Positions 42,400 through 51,414 of a stretch of DNA of 64,000 nucleotides are shown one piece after another. Location: contig NZ_LT968776.1 of assembly GCF_900240975.1 (NCBI RefSeq), positions 2,539,092 to 2,603,091 on the forward strand, read 5' to 3'. The stretch is from Mycobacterium sp. 4858 (GTDB lineage: Bacteria > Actinomycetota > Actinomycetes > Mycobacteriales > Mycobacteriaceae). Below the pieces are notes generated by a model, which was not told where the DNA came from, made no database searches, and saw nothing but the letters and a program-made list of their open reading frames with translations. How positions within the stretch are numbered: position 1 is the first letter of the stretch; each line of letters opens with the position of its first letter. The position numbers and the translations under genes are program-made.

Positions 42400-45300
42400 C
42401 TAGGTCTTGCGCAGCGGCGCGGGATTCCACAGGCCGCTGCGGGTGGCCGTCCCCAGCTGCAGACGGGCGGGCTGCGCGTCGGCGTAGTACGGCGTCAGCC
42501 GCTGCAGCGAGCCCCAGTCGCGCGACCAGTCGTCCTTCAGATAGGTGGCCATGGTCGTCGCCTTCACCAGCAGCTCGGTGACACCCAGTGGGCCGCCGCC
42601 GTTGTTGTCCATCACCGGCGAGTTGGCTTCGGCACCGAAACGGTCCGGCAGGATGCGCCATTTCGGGGTCTCGTCGACGCCGTTCTGGTGGCCGAACGGC
42701 CGCTGGCAGGGGAACGCCAGGCCGACCAGCCAGTCCAAGAACACCGGGTCTTTGGAGCCGACCACGTCCTGCAGCGTGCGCAGCTGCGGAATCCGCGGCG
42801 GTGTGAGCGCGATCCAGTGCTGCGGGGCCAGGTCTTCGTCGTCGGCGACCAACCGGATCTGGGTGGCGTTGGCGGGGATGGCCGACAGCGGCAGCCGCAG
42901 GTTGCGCCACGCCGGCGACGCCCCCACGTCGGCGAACTGGAACGACCCGCCGGGGTGTCCGCCCGCCGCTTCGTCGTCGGTGGCCCACTGGACCTGTACC
43001 TCGCGGGGGTCGAAACGGCCGGCCGCGCTCACCACCAGCAGCGGCCGCGCACCGTCGCGGGCGGGCAGCCGGTACCAGCCCGATCGCAGGTGGGCGGGCA
43101 CCTGGATGCCCGGGCGCCAGCTGCCGAGCACGGGCGTGCGTGCCGGGTCCAGGTTGTAGGGCAGCTGCGCGACCGATCCGTTGATTCCGGGCGCCGGGGT
43201 GGTGCCGCCCTCGGTGCCGGCCTCCGCGCCGGTGACCAGCTTGTCGTCGTTGATGAAGCTGCGGTCACCGGGCCGCTCCATCACCGGGTCGGCCCGGACG
43301 TCGGCCGGAATGCCGTTGGGCGTGAAGGCTTCCGACAGGCCCGCCCCCAGTGCTTGTGCTACTACAGGGCCCGCCGTGGCCCTCACCGGGGACAGCATGC
43401 CGGCGTTGGGATCCTGTTCCACCAGCACGTCCTCGGCCAGGCCGCAGGACTTGCCGGTAAGCGCCTCGAGGTTGGAGCGACCCACCGACCACGCGGGGTA
43501 CTGGTCGGTCATCGCCAGGGTGAGCGACGCCACCTCGAACACCACCAGCACCCAGGTCGCAATTGCCAACGGCGACTGGACGATTCCGGCCACACGCACC
43601 CCGTGCCGGGTCTTGGGCGGCCCGTCGTTCAGCGAAACGAAGTGGAACCAGGCCGCCAGCAGCAGCACCACGACGGTCAGCCCGAGCAGCGCGGTGGCGA
43701 AGGCATAGTGCCATGCCGGGAACGAATTCGACCATGGCACACCGAAATTGGACACGTACCACCAGCCGTTGACGCTGGCGAACGACAACGCCACCAGGAA
43801 CAGCACCGCGGCGGCGAACATGGTGCGGTTGCGCCGGGATCGCATCGCCACGGAGGTCACGGCGATCGCGGCCAGCGCGCCCAGCGGCCCGGCCAGCCCA
43901 GCGAACACCCCGAAGTGGTGGGTCCACTTGGTGGGAGTGAACATCATCGCGATGAACGAGATGATGGTGATCCCGACGATGCGGCGGCTGGGCCCGGCGG
44001 CCGTGCCCGGAATCCGGCCCTTGCGCAACGACATTGCGACCGTGATCGCGAGCGCCAGGACCAGCGCCAGCACGGCGAAGCGGCGGGCGACCGACCCGTC
44101 GGGACTGGCCATGAACAGCCGCTCGTAGCGGATGTGTTCGTCGAACCAGCTCAGGCTGGGGCCGACGGCGCGCTTGAGCATGCTGGCCTGAACCTCGCCG
44201 GCCAGGGTCTGGTCGCGGAAGATGAGGATGGCGGTGACGGTGACCGCGGCGAACAGGGGTGCCACCAAGGGCAGCGCGCCGAACCGCTTGGACCGGCGAT
44301 GCAGGATGGTCCGCAGCGGCCCGATCGCGACGAGCAACGCGCCGATCGAGGCGATACCCGTCGGCCCGGAGAACAGCGTCAGCGCACCGATGATGCAGGC
44401 GACCGCCACCGGGAGCAGGCGGCTGGTGGCCACCGCGCGTTCCACCGAGCACCAGGTCAGCAGGATGCCCAACGCGATGATCGGCTCGGGCCGCAGGCCG
44501 TTGTTGAGCGGCAGCCACACGGCCAGGAACATGCCGGCCGCCGTCCACGCCGCGCCGCGGCTCAGCTTCACGGCGTGACCGAGGCGCGGCATGACTTCAC
44601 GGCTGATCACCCACCAGCACGTCAGCGCCATGGCCAAGGTGGGCAACCGCATCCAGATGCTGGCGGTGCTGACGTGGGCCCACAACGCCAGCAGGTCGTA
44701 GTACCAGCCGAAGGGGGCCTCCGGCGTGCCGAACCAGCGGTAGTAGTTGGCCATGTAGCCGGCGTGCTCGGAGACCCGGGCCATGGTCAGGATGTAGCCG
44801 TCGTCGGACGTGTTGGCCCCGACGAACTGCCACCACACCAGCACGGCGATCACCAGGGCGTCCAGGCCGCCGACCGACCACCAGCGCGACGGCAGGAAGC
44901 GGCGGTGCCGGGCGGCCCCAGCGGTTTCGAAGGCGGTGTCGAGGACGTGCAGCGCGACCAGGGCGGCGGCGGTCAGCACCACCCCGAGGATCATCGCCGC
45001 CATCTTCAGCGTGGTGGGGCTGCTGCTGTAGCGGGTGTCGACGGTCGCCGAGAAGCTCAGGCCGGGCGGCGCCGGCCCGCTCAGGTCGGTGAAGACGCCG
45101 ACGATTTGGGGCCGGAAGTCGTAGCCGCTCTTCTCGCCGCGCAGCGGCGAGCCGGGATGCTCGGCGTTGGGTCCCTGGGTCAGCCCGACGAACTCGGCGG
45201 TGACGCGGTCGGCGTGCGCGGTGAAGGTCAACCGCTGGCAGGCGGGGCTGAGCACCTGGCTCAGCGGGGCGGTCACCACCGCGACGTTGCGCACCACCAC

Positions 45301-45690
45301 CACCAGGTAGTCGTTGGCCCGTTGGATGAGCAGCCCGCGGTCGACGGCCTTGGGGGCCTGCTTGGGCACCGTCGACAACAGCACCGTCTTCGCCGCATTC
45401 GCCGGGCCGGCCAGCCCGGCGGCGGCCTGGCACGGCACCGCGATGTTGAGGTCGGTGGCGACGTACCCGATCAGCGGCGCGTCGACACTCTCGAAGCTGC
45501 CGTTCTGCGGCCAGTTCAGCGAAGCGGTGGTCTGGTTGACCGGCAGCAGCGGGGTGGCGATGGCGAGCAGCGCCCCGAGCAGCCCGGCGACGGTGGCAAC
45601 CAACCGAGTGATCCGGTGGTTGGCTCCCGTGTCGGTCACGGTGCTAGATGCTAGTTCTTCGACGCTGTGCGGCGAGGTGTCGGTGCTCAT
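42400..45690 (-). CDS. embC: Arabinosyltransferase EmbC
   Basis: A 1096-residue GT-C enzyme that elongates the arabinan of lipoarabinomannan. The N-terminal helix (LVATVAGLLGALLAIATPLLPV) precedes the jelly-roll domain. The catalytic loop is ANTSDDGYILTM, and AGYMANYYRW is the proline-motif region shared with EmbB. The C-terminal domain carries two carbohydrate-binding modules. The ATG at 45690 overlaps the aftA stop (ATGA); the longer open frame is a shadow of aftA. It belongs to the dprE1-dprE2-aftA-embC transcript. Confidence 0.95.
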   Translation of the reverse strand: MSTDTSPHSVEELASSTVTDTGANHRITRLVATVAGLLGALLAIATPLLPVNQTTASLNWPQNGSFESVDAPLIGYVATDLNIAVPCQAAAGLAGPANAAKTVLLSTVPKQAPKAVDRGLLIQRANDYLVVVVRNVAVVTAPLSQVLSPACQRLTFTAHADRVTAEFVGLTQGPNAEHPGSPLRGEKSGYDFRPQIVGVFTDLSGPAPPGLSFSATVDTRYSSSPTTLKMAAMILGVVLTAAALVALHVLDTAFETAGAARHRRFLPSRWWSVGGLDALVIAVLVWWQFVGANTSDDGYILTMARVSEHAGYMANYYRWFGTPEAPFGWYYDLLALWAHVSTASIWMRLPTLAMALTCWWVISREVMPRLGHAVKLSRGAAWTAAGMFLAVWLPLNNGLRPEPIIALGILLTWCSVERAVATSRLLPVAVACIIGALTLFSGPTGIASIGALLVAIGPLRTILHRRSKRFGALPLVAPLFAAVTVTAILIFRDQTLAGEVQASMLKRAVGPSLSWFDEHIRYERLFMASPDGSVARRFAVLALVLALAITVAMSLRKGRIPGTAAGPSRRIVGITIISFIAMMFTPTKWTHHFGVFAGLAGPLGALAAIAVTSVAMRSRRNRTMFAAAVLFLVALSFASVNGWWYVSNFGVPWSNSFPAWHYAFATALLGLTVVVLLLAAWFHFVSLNDGPPKTRHGVRVAGIVQSPLAIATWVLVVFEVASLTLAMTDQYPAWSVGRSNLEALTGKSCGLAEDVLVEQDPNAGMLSPVRATAGPVVAQALGAGLSEAFTPNGIPADVRADPVMERPGDRSFINDDKLVTGAEAGTEGGTTPAPGINGSVAQLPYNLDPARTPVLGSWRPGIQVPAHLRSGWYRLPARDGARPLLVVSAAGRFDPREVQVQWATDDEAAGGHPGGSFQFADVGASPAWRNLRLPLSAIPANATQIRLVADDEDLAPQHWIALTPPRIPQLRTLQDVVGSKDPVFLDWLVGLAFPCQRPFGHQNGVDETPKWRILPDRFGAEANSPVMDNNGGGPLGVTELLVKATTMATYLKDDWSRDWGSLQRLTPYYADAQPARLQLGTATRSGLWNPAPLRKT

Positions 45691-47681
45691 GAGCGGCTTA
45701 TCGCGGGCTTGCGGATGGCCACCACGAACGGACCGGCGCTGTGCACCACGAACTGCGGGCTGTCGAAGAGGGCGGCCCGCAGGTCGACGGTGTAGCGACG
45801 GACGTTGGGCTGGTTGGGATACACGTCCTCGGCCAGCCGCAGCGTGTAGTTGCCGTTCGCGCCGCGCCGCATGAGGAAGACCGTGGGCGGCGGCCAGGGA
45901 CAGGTGTCGAGCGCGTGGATGAGCTCGTCGGCGGATTTGAGCTTGGACCACTTCTTGATCTGAGCGGCCCGCAGGTCGAATTGGGCCAGCGGGTTGGCGT
46001 AGTGCGACGTCAGTCCCTGGAATCCCCAATAGGGATAGAAGGACAGGAAGCTGTAGTCGGCGGTCATCACCACGGTCTGGTCGCGCGGCCTGCCGGTGAC
46101 GGTCGCAATGGTGTGGTCGATGTCGGGGTAGAACTTCTCCGAGCTCGGGGGCCGCCGGTCGCCGCGCTGGCCGTTGCCGTCGGTGTCGGTGTAGGCGATG
46201 GTGAGGTCCGGGCGCAGCACGTCGGGAATGTCCTGACTGAACGCGATCGCGGCGGCCAGGCCGATGGCCGCGGCGACGGGAAGGGTCGCTTTTTCCCAGG
46301 CCGGGCCGCGCGCGGACAGCGCCCGGACGGCCTCGACGAAGCCGAACGCCCCCGCGGCCACCAGCAGCACGGTCAGGGTGGGCTGGAGCCGGAACGACAG
46401 CAGCGTGGTGCGCGCGAGCGTGGTCAGCATCGACAGCACCGACCACAGGTAGACGGCCAGCACACCGACGGCAAGGGCGCCGGCCCGCACTGACGATCGG
46501 GCACGCACCACCAGCCACAGGGCGCCGAGCAGGCAGACCGCCCCGAGCAGCGAGAACTGCAGCATCGGGAAGGTCAGGACGGCGCCGTCGGCCGGCAGGT
46601 AGTGCTGGGCGCTGCCGGAGTTACTGACCGGACTGCGGGCCGCCCGGACCACGAACGGCAGCCAGGTGGTGCTCGCGATGGCCGCGGCGATGACGGCAAT
46701 GACGGCCAGCCTGCGCAGCGGGTCGAGGGCGGCCCGGAAACCCCCTTGCCGCCAGCGCAGGCCGGACAGCCACAGGGCCATCAACAGGACCGTGAACGCG
46801 CTGAAGCCGAACAGCAGTGTGTACCAGGTAGCGGTGAACCCCAGGAAGAGCCCGGCGGCGATGACGGCGGCCCATCCGCTTCTCGCGCTCGGCTCCGCCG
46901 ACGCGACCGTGAAGTTAGTTTCACGCTGGGCCTCGAGTGTGCTGTTAACTTCACGCTCGGCGACCACCGCCGCCCAGCCGCCCCCACGCTCGCCGCCGCG
47001 CAGACCCGACCAGGTCAACACCAGCACCGGCGGCAGGAGCACGGTGATCATCGCCGCGTAGGGCTCGGGCGAGCCGTAGGCGAGCGTCGCCGCCGCGGTC
47101 GCGGTGGTGACGATCAGCGCGTACTCGAAGCGGACCATCCGCCACCACAGCACCAGGGCGACCGCGGCCGCGATGGTGATCGAGGTGACGGCCCACGGCT
47201 TGTAGATCTCCCAGGCCGGCGTTCCGCTCAGCGCCGCGGCGCGCCCGCCGATCCAGAACCAGCCGGGCGGGTAGAACGGCGGCAGCCCGAGGTAGGTCAT
47301 GTCGCGCAGGGCGGGGCTGTCGGTGAGTCGGGTCAGGGATTCGGTTCGGAATTGCTGGTCGACGGAGATGCCGAACAGATAGAGCTTGGTCGCGCCGAGC
47401 GGCATGCCCAGGGTCACGACGGTGAACGCGGACACGAACGCCAGCCCGCCCAGTTGGGCCGCCCACCGATACCGGCCGGACCGTCCCCACGCCCACCCGA
47501 CGGCCACCAGGCCGGCCAGGCAGCCGACCTGCCCCACCGTGGTCAGCGCGTGCAGCTGGTTGGACGACGGGAAGGCCGGCCACTGCACGCGGGAGATGGC
47601 GGCCAGCGACACGACCGCGACGACGACGGCCACCGCGGCCGCCAGCGCCATCTGGCCCAGGGCGGCCAGCGCGTTACGCAT
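45687..47681 (-). CDS. aftA: Arabinofuranosyltransferase AftA
   Basis: A 664-residue GT-C enzyme that attaches the first arabinofuranose to the galactan. It has about a dozen helices; acidic residues in FGISVDQQFRTES form the periplasmic catalytic loop, and a C-terminal periplasmic domain ends in VVHSAGPFVVAIRKP. The ATG at 47681 leaves two bases after dprE2. The protein is about 20 residues longer than in M. tuberculosis because of an in-frame insertion (VNSTLEAQRETNFTVAS) encoded by a palindromic repeat at 46909-46954. The insertion falls in an inter-helix loop, so activity is probably kept. Confidence 0.94.
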   Translation of the reverse strand: MRNALAALGQMALAAAVAVVVAVVSLAAISRVQWPAFPSSNQLHALTTVGQVGCLAGLVAVGWAWGRSGRYRWAAQLGGLAFVSAFTVVTLGMPLGATKLYLFGISVDQQFRTESLTRLTDSPALRDMTYLGLPPFYPPGWFWIGGRAAALSGTPAWEIYKPWAVTSITIAAAVALVLWWRMVRFEYALIVTTATAAATLAYGSPEPYAAMITVLLPPVLVLTWSGLRGGERGGGWAAVVAEREVNSTLEAQRETNFTVASAEPSARSGWAAVIAAGLFLGFTATWYTLLFGFSAFTVLLMALWLSGLRWRQGGFRAALDPLRRLAVIAVIAAAIASTTWLPFVVRAARSPVSNSGSAQHYLPADGAVLTFPMLQFSLLGAVCLLGALWLVVRARSSVRAGALAVGVLAVYLWSVLSMLTTLARTTLLSFRLQPTLTVLLVAAGAFGFVEAVRALSARGPAWEKATLPVAAAIGLAAAIAFSQDIPDVLRPDLTIAYTDTDGNGQRGDRRPPSSEKFYPDIDHTIATVTGRPRDQTVVMTADYSFLSFYPYWGFQGLTSHYANPLAQFDLRAAQIKKWSKLKSADELIHALDTCPWPPPTVFLMRRGANGNYTLRLAEDVYPNQPNVRRYTVDLRAALFDSPQFVVHSAGPFVVAIRKPAISRS
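46909..46954. repeat. Palindromic repeat inserted in aftA
   Basis: Inverted arms GTGAAGTTA (46909-46917) and TAACTTCAC (46946-46954) are separated by 28 bp that include a second GTGAA/TTCAC pairing. The element is AT-richer than its surroundings and translates in frame. It looks like a miniature dispersed repeat captured by the gene. Confidence 0.6.
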
Positions 47682-47683
47682 GA

Positions 47684-48448
47684 TCAGATTGGCAGCCTGC
47701 GGAAGACGCTCCGCGGAATGTGTCGCAACACCATCATCACGTAACGGAATGCTGCCGGCGCCCAAACCAATTCCTTACCCTTTGCGGCCGCGGTCACCGC
47801 CAGGTTGGCGACATACTCCTTGTCCACGGTGAGCGGGGCCTCCTTGACGTGGGCGCTCATCCGGGTACGCACCTGACCGGGGCGGATCACCAGAACGCGA
47901 ACCCCATACTCGCGCAGCGCTTCCCCGAGTCCCAGATAGAAGCCGTCCAACCCCGCCTTGGTCGAGCCGTAAACGAAGTTGGACCGCCGGACCCGCTCGC
48001 CGGCTGCCGAGCTCATCGCGATGATCTGGCCGAATCCCTGGGCGCGCATCTTCTCGCCGAGCAGCACCCCCACCGAAACCGCTGCCGTGTAGTTGATCTC
48101 GGCGGCCAGCACGGCCTTGTGCTGGTCCTGCCAGAGCTCTTCGGCGTCGCCGAGGATGCCGAACGCGACGATCGCCACGTCAATGTCTCCGTGGGCGAAC
48201 GCCTCATCCATCATCTTGGGGTGGCTGTCGGGGTCGGTGGCCTCGAAGTCGATCAGCTCCACCGACCGCGCGCCCGCCGCCTTCATCTGGGCGACGGCGG
48301 CGTCGCGTCCCGGGTCATTGGGCATGGCGGCCAGCACAATTCGGGCGTGCGCGTTCTGCAGGTAGCGCTCACAGATGGCCAGCCCGATCTCGGACGTACC
48401 GCCGAGCAGCAGGATGGCCTGCGGGTTCCCCACGGCATCTAAAACCAT
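47684..48448 (-). CDS. dprE2: Decaprenylphosphoryl-2-keto-ribose reductase DprE2
   Basis: A 254-residue NADH-dependent SDR that reduces the 2-keto intermediate made by DprE1 to decaprenyl-phosphoryl-arabinose. The cofactor motif is LLLGGTSEIGLAI, and the active site is Ser of AMSSAAG with Tyr-x3-Lys in VYGSTKAGLDG. The length is the same as Rv3791. The ATG at 48448 lies 11 bp after the dprE1 stop, so DprE1 and DprE2 are co-made. The soluble enzyme works at the membrane face with DprE1. Confidence 0.96.
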   Translation of the reverse strand: MVLDAVGNPQAILLLGGTSEIGLAICERYLQNAHARIVLAAMPNDPGRDAAVAQMKAAGARSVELIDFEATDPDSHPKMMDEAFAHGDIDVAIVAFGILGDAEELWQDQHKAVLAAEINYTAAVSVGVLLGEKMRAQGFGQIIAMSSAAGERVRRSNFVYGSTKAGLDGFYLGLGEALREYGVRVLVIRPGQVRTRMSAHVKEAPLTVDKEYVANLAVTAAAKGKELVWAPAAFRYVMMVLRHIPRSVFRRLPI

Positions 48449-48459
48449 TGACGCACCAT

Positions 48460-49860
48460 TTACAGCAGCTCCAAACGTCGGGCCATGTCGGACGCGAACA
48501 CCCCGGCGGGATCGACCTTGCGGCGCACGGCGATCCATTCGTCGATCCGCGGGTACATGGCATGGAAGGTCTCGGCGCTCACCCGGGAATCCTTGGCGGT
48601 GTAGACCCGGCCCCCGAATTCCAGGACGCGCCGGTCGAGTTCGTTGAGGAACTCGTTGATGCCCGGCTTGTTCGGGAAGTCCATCGCGACGTTCCAGCCG
48701 GCCATCGGGAAACTCAGCGGCGCGCGGTTGCCCGGGCCGAACAGCTTGAACACGTTCAGCGCCGAGTAGTGGCCGCGGGTCTGGATCCAGCGGATGATGG
48801 CCTTGAACTCGTCCATCGCATCCGGTGGCACCAGGAACTGGTGCTGCGCGAAACCCATTGGGCCGTAAGCGTTGTTCCAGCCGCTGACCAGGTCGAGCAT
48901 GTGGTAGAACTGCGACAGGTTCATGATCTTGCCGGTGTAGTTTCCGCCCAGCCGGTAGTACACCTCGCCGATGGCCATGAAGGACAGCTTGTTCATCGCG
49001 CTGACCGGAAAGATGTCCGGCACCGTCATCAGTTGCGGCGCATCGAATTTCAGTGGATTCTTGGCGAGTTTCTTGGGCAGTTGGTCCAGCTTGGCCAGGC
49101 TGCCGCGGCTGACGGCGGCGCGGCCGAGCTTGGGCGGCGGGCTGATCAGGTCGAACCACGCGCTGGAGTAGGTGTAGTTGGCCTCGCTGCCGTCGAGGTG
49201 GGCCGCGACCGTCTCGTCGAGGTCCTTGGTAGCCACCCCGTCGGCGATGAAGTACGCCGTCTCCGTCGGCGTCATCTCGATGGTCGCGCGCAGGACGATC
49301 CCGGTCAGGCCGTTGCCGCCGACGGTGACCCAGAACAGCTCGGCGTCGGAAGCGTCCGGGCCGTCGGGGGTGATGGTGCGGACGGTGCCGTCGGCCATCA
49401 GCAGGTCCATCGAGCGCACGTGGTTGCCGAAGCTGCCCGCGCTGTGGTGGTTCTTGCCGTGGATGTCGCAGGCGATCGCGCCGCCGACCGTGACCTGCCG
49501 GGTGCCCGGCAGCACCGGAACCCACAGGCCGAACGGCAGCGCCGCCTTCATCAGCTGGTCCAGGCTGACGCCGGCGTCGACGTCGACCAGCCTGGTGTCG
49601 GCGCTGATCGAGTGGATGCGGTCCAGCCCGGTCATGTCGATCACCAGGCCGCCGCCGTTTTGGGCGTTGTCGCCGTAGGACCGGCCCAGCCCGCGGGCGA
49701 TCACGCCCCGTCCGTGCGGCCCGCCGGATTCGGCGACCCGGGCGACGGCCTTGGCGATCAGCTCGGGATCGCGGGTGGAGAGCACCTCGGCCACCGACGG
49801 CGCGGTGCGGCCAAAGCCGGTCAGCCGGGTGGTGGTGGTTACAACGTCGGGGCTCAACAT
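48460..49860 (-). CDS. dprE1: Decaprenylphosphoryl-ribose 2-oxidase DprE1 (Ala at the benzothiazinone site)
   Basis: A 466-residue FAD oxidase of the VAO fold, the target of benzothiazinones. The FAD domain has GLGRSYGDNAQNGGG and GTRQVTVGGAIACDIHGKNHH; the C-terminal substrate domain has YTAKDSRVSAETFHAMYPR. In M. tuberculosis Cys387 (WNICVDF) forms the covalent adduct with nitro-benzothiazinones; here the same site reads WNVAMDF, with Ala392. The ATG at 49860 gives a protein five residues longer than in M. tuberculosis. It precedes dprE2 in the operon after Rv3789. Confidence 0.96.
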   Translation of the reverse strand: MLSPDVVTTTTRLTGFGRTAPSVAEVLSTRDPELIAKAVARVAESGGPHGRGVIARGLGRSYGDNAQNGGGLVIDMTGLDRIHSISADTRLVDVDAGVSLDQLMKAALPFGLWVPVLPGTRQVTVGGAIACDIHGKNHHSAGSFGNHVRSMDLLMADGTVRTITPDGPDASDAELFWVTVGGNGLTGIVLRATIEMTPTETAYFIADGVATKDLDETVAAHLDGSEANYTYSSAWFDLISPPPKLGRAAVSRGSLAKLDQLPKKLAKNPLKFDAPQLMTVPDIFPVSAMNKLSFMAIGEVYYRLGGNYTGKIMNLSQFYHMLDLVSGWNNAYGPMGFAQHQFLVPPDAMDEFKAIIRWIQTRGHYSALNVFKLFGPGNRAPLSFPMAGWNVAMDFPNKPGINEFLNELDRRVLEFGGRVYTAKDSRVSAETFHAMYPRIDEWIAVRRKVDPAGVFASDMARRLELL

Positions 49861-49892
49861 CGTCAAAGAGGGTACCGCCTGCGGGCGTCGGC

Positions 49893-50321
49893 TCAGCGGA
49901 TGCGGAAGATTACCGCCCGCTGGACGATGAAGTTGATCACCGTCGCGGTGCCCTGCGCGATCACGAACGCGACCGGGATCGCCCACCCGCGATAGTGCAG
50001 AAGCGCCAGGCACAGATGGTTGAGCCCGACCTGGACGGCGAAGGTGATGCCGTAAAGGACCATGACCGCGACGAAGCGTGCGGTGCTCGGGGCCGCCTGG
50101 AACGTCCACCGGCGGTTGATCAGGTAGGCGGTGATGGTGCCGACGACGAAGCTGGTGGCCTTGGCCAGGTCGACCTGGACGCCCACCGCCTTGTACAGGG
50201 TCAGATACAGGCCGAAGTCCACGATCCCCGCCAGGCCGCCGGTGACGACGAACCGCGTCACCTGTGTCGTCAGACTGAGCTGCGGGCTCGGCGGGGCGGC
50301 ATCGGGCAGCGGGGCAACCAT
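49893..50321 (-). CDS. GtrA-family membrane protein, Rv3789-like
   Basis: A 142-residue protein with four helices and the GtrA motifs VTGGLAGIVDFGLYL and YLINRRWTF. GtrA proteins act as polyprenyl-phosphate sugar translocation or anchor proteins; the Rv3789 protein was proposed either to move decaprenyl-phosphoryl-arabinose or to recruit AftA. It is upstream of dprE1 by 32 bp. The ATG at 50321 gives about 20 extra N-terminal residues (PDAAPPSPQLSLTTQ) over M. tuberculosis; a shorter start inside is not excluded. Confidence 0.88.
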   Translation of the reverse strand: MVAPLPDAAPPSPQLSLTTQVTRFVVTGGLAGIVDFGLYLTLYKAVGVQVDLAKATSFVVGTITAYLINRRWTFQAAPSTARFVAVMVLYGITFAVQVGLNHLCLALLHYRGWAIPVAFVIAQGTATVINFIVQRAVIFRIR

Positions 50322-50373
50322 TGGGGGGAGTCTATCGGGGCCGCCGGAACGGCCGGGGACGCGGCGGAAGGCG

Positions 50374-50853
50374 TTAGCGGGGGAGTTTGACCGCTATCAG
50401 CTCGACCTGATCCTCGCCCTGGGGCGTCGAGTAGGTCACCGTGTCGCCCGCCTTGTGCCCGGCCAGGGCCTGCGCCAGCGGGCTGCGCGCGGTCAACGTC
50501 TCGCCTTCCCGGCCGACGGGCGTCTCCTCGACGATCGAGATCACGTTCATCGTGACCACCTCACCGTCGGAGAACCGCAGGGTCACCTCGGTGCCACCGG
50601 GCAGGGTCTCCGACTCGTCGGGTTGCGACGGCCCGGTCCGCAGCCGGCGGTCCAGCTCGTTGATCCGGTCGCTGAGCCCTACCAGCTCCTCGGCGCGCTG
50701 GATCGCCTCGGCCGCGTCGCCGTGATCACCCACCATGCCGCGGTCGTTCCTGACCTCGACCTCGAGGCGGTCGCGCCGCTGCCGCAGCCGCTCCAGCTCC
50801 GCGGCCAGGTTCTCCCGTGCCGCGTCCGCCGCTGATTGGACCTTCTTGCTCAC
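50374..50853 (-). CDS. GreA/GreB-family protein, Rv3788-like
   Basis: A 159-residue protein. An N-terminal coiled coil (about 1-75, AENLAAELERLRQRRDRLEVE type) is followed by a GreA/GreB C-terminal FKBP-like domain (GGTEVTLRFSDGEVVTM, GETLTARSPLAQALAGHKAGDTVTY). Such proteins bind the RNA polymerase secondary channel. Without the paired acidic tip of GreA it would not cleave RNA and may inhibit the polymerase, as Rnk-type proteins do. It lies 52 bp upstream of Rv3789 and is divergent from the DUF732 gene. Confidence 0.85.
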   Translation of the reverse strand: MSKKVQSAADAARENLAAELERLRQRRDRLEVEVRNDRGMVGDHGDAAEAIQRAEELVGLSDRINELDRRLRTGPSQPDESETLPGGTEVTLRFSDGEVVTMNVISIVEETPVGREGETLTARSPLAQALAGHKAGDTVTYSTPQGEDQVELIAVKLPR

Positions 50854-51039
50854 GTCGATGGACCTTTCGCCCAGTTTGCTCGGGTGGCGTTCCAGTGTTA
50901 CACCACGGCGAGGCGGCCGCCACCATTATCGGGGAAGCGCCTGACCGCGTTGCGGAACCGATATCCCATCGCTTTGCGGGATCCAGAACGGCTTCTCGAA
51001 GCCGTCCTCCCGACGCTGCGGGTGCCTATCTTGGTAAGT

Positions 51040-51402
51040 ATGAACGTCGGTCTGCGGACGTGGTCGGCACTCGGTGCGGGCCTGCTGTTCGCCGCGGTGT
51101 TGTGCTCCGCCCCGGCGGCGGCGGATCCGCCGGACGACGCCTTCCTGGGGGCCTTGGCGGACAACGGGATCACCATGCAAGACCCCGGCACCGCGATCTC
51201 AATGGCCCACACCGTCTGCGCCGGGCTGGACAGGAACCAGAAGTCGAGTGTCCTGGCGATGAAGGTGATGAAGGACGCCAACCTCTCGGCCCGGCAAGCG
51301 GGGTTCTTCGTCGGGCTCTCCGTCTCCGCCTACTGCCCGCAATACAAAGGGCAGACCGACGGCTCGTTGGACTGGCTCAATCCACTGCCGCCACTGATGT
51401 GA
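51040..51402 (+). CDS. Secreted DUF732 protein
   Basis: A 120-residue exported protein. The signal peptide is about residues 1-28 (ALGAGLLFAAVLCSAPAAA). The mature part has the DUF732 pattern: DDAFLGALADNGI, MAHTVCAGLD and QAGFFVGLSVSAYCPQY, with two conserved Cys. Function unknown; members are small mycobacterial surface proteins. The ATG at 51040 is the only start close to the signal peptide. It meets wzm tail to tail with a 12-bp gap. M. tuberculosis has other genes in this interval (Rv3784-Rv3787c), so the segment is rearranged. Confidence 0.82.
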   Translation: MNVGLRTWSALGAGLLFAAVLCSAPAAADPPDDAFLGALADNGITMQDPGTAISMAHTVCAGLDRNQKSSVLAMKVMKDANLSARQAGFFVGLSVSAYCPQYKGQTDGSLDWLNPLPPLM

Positions 51403-51414
51403 GCCGGTGCCCGG

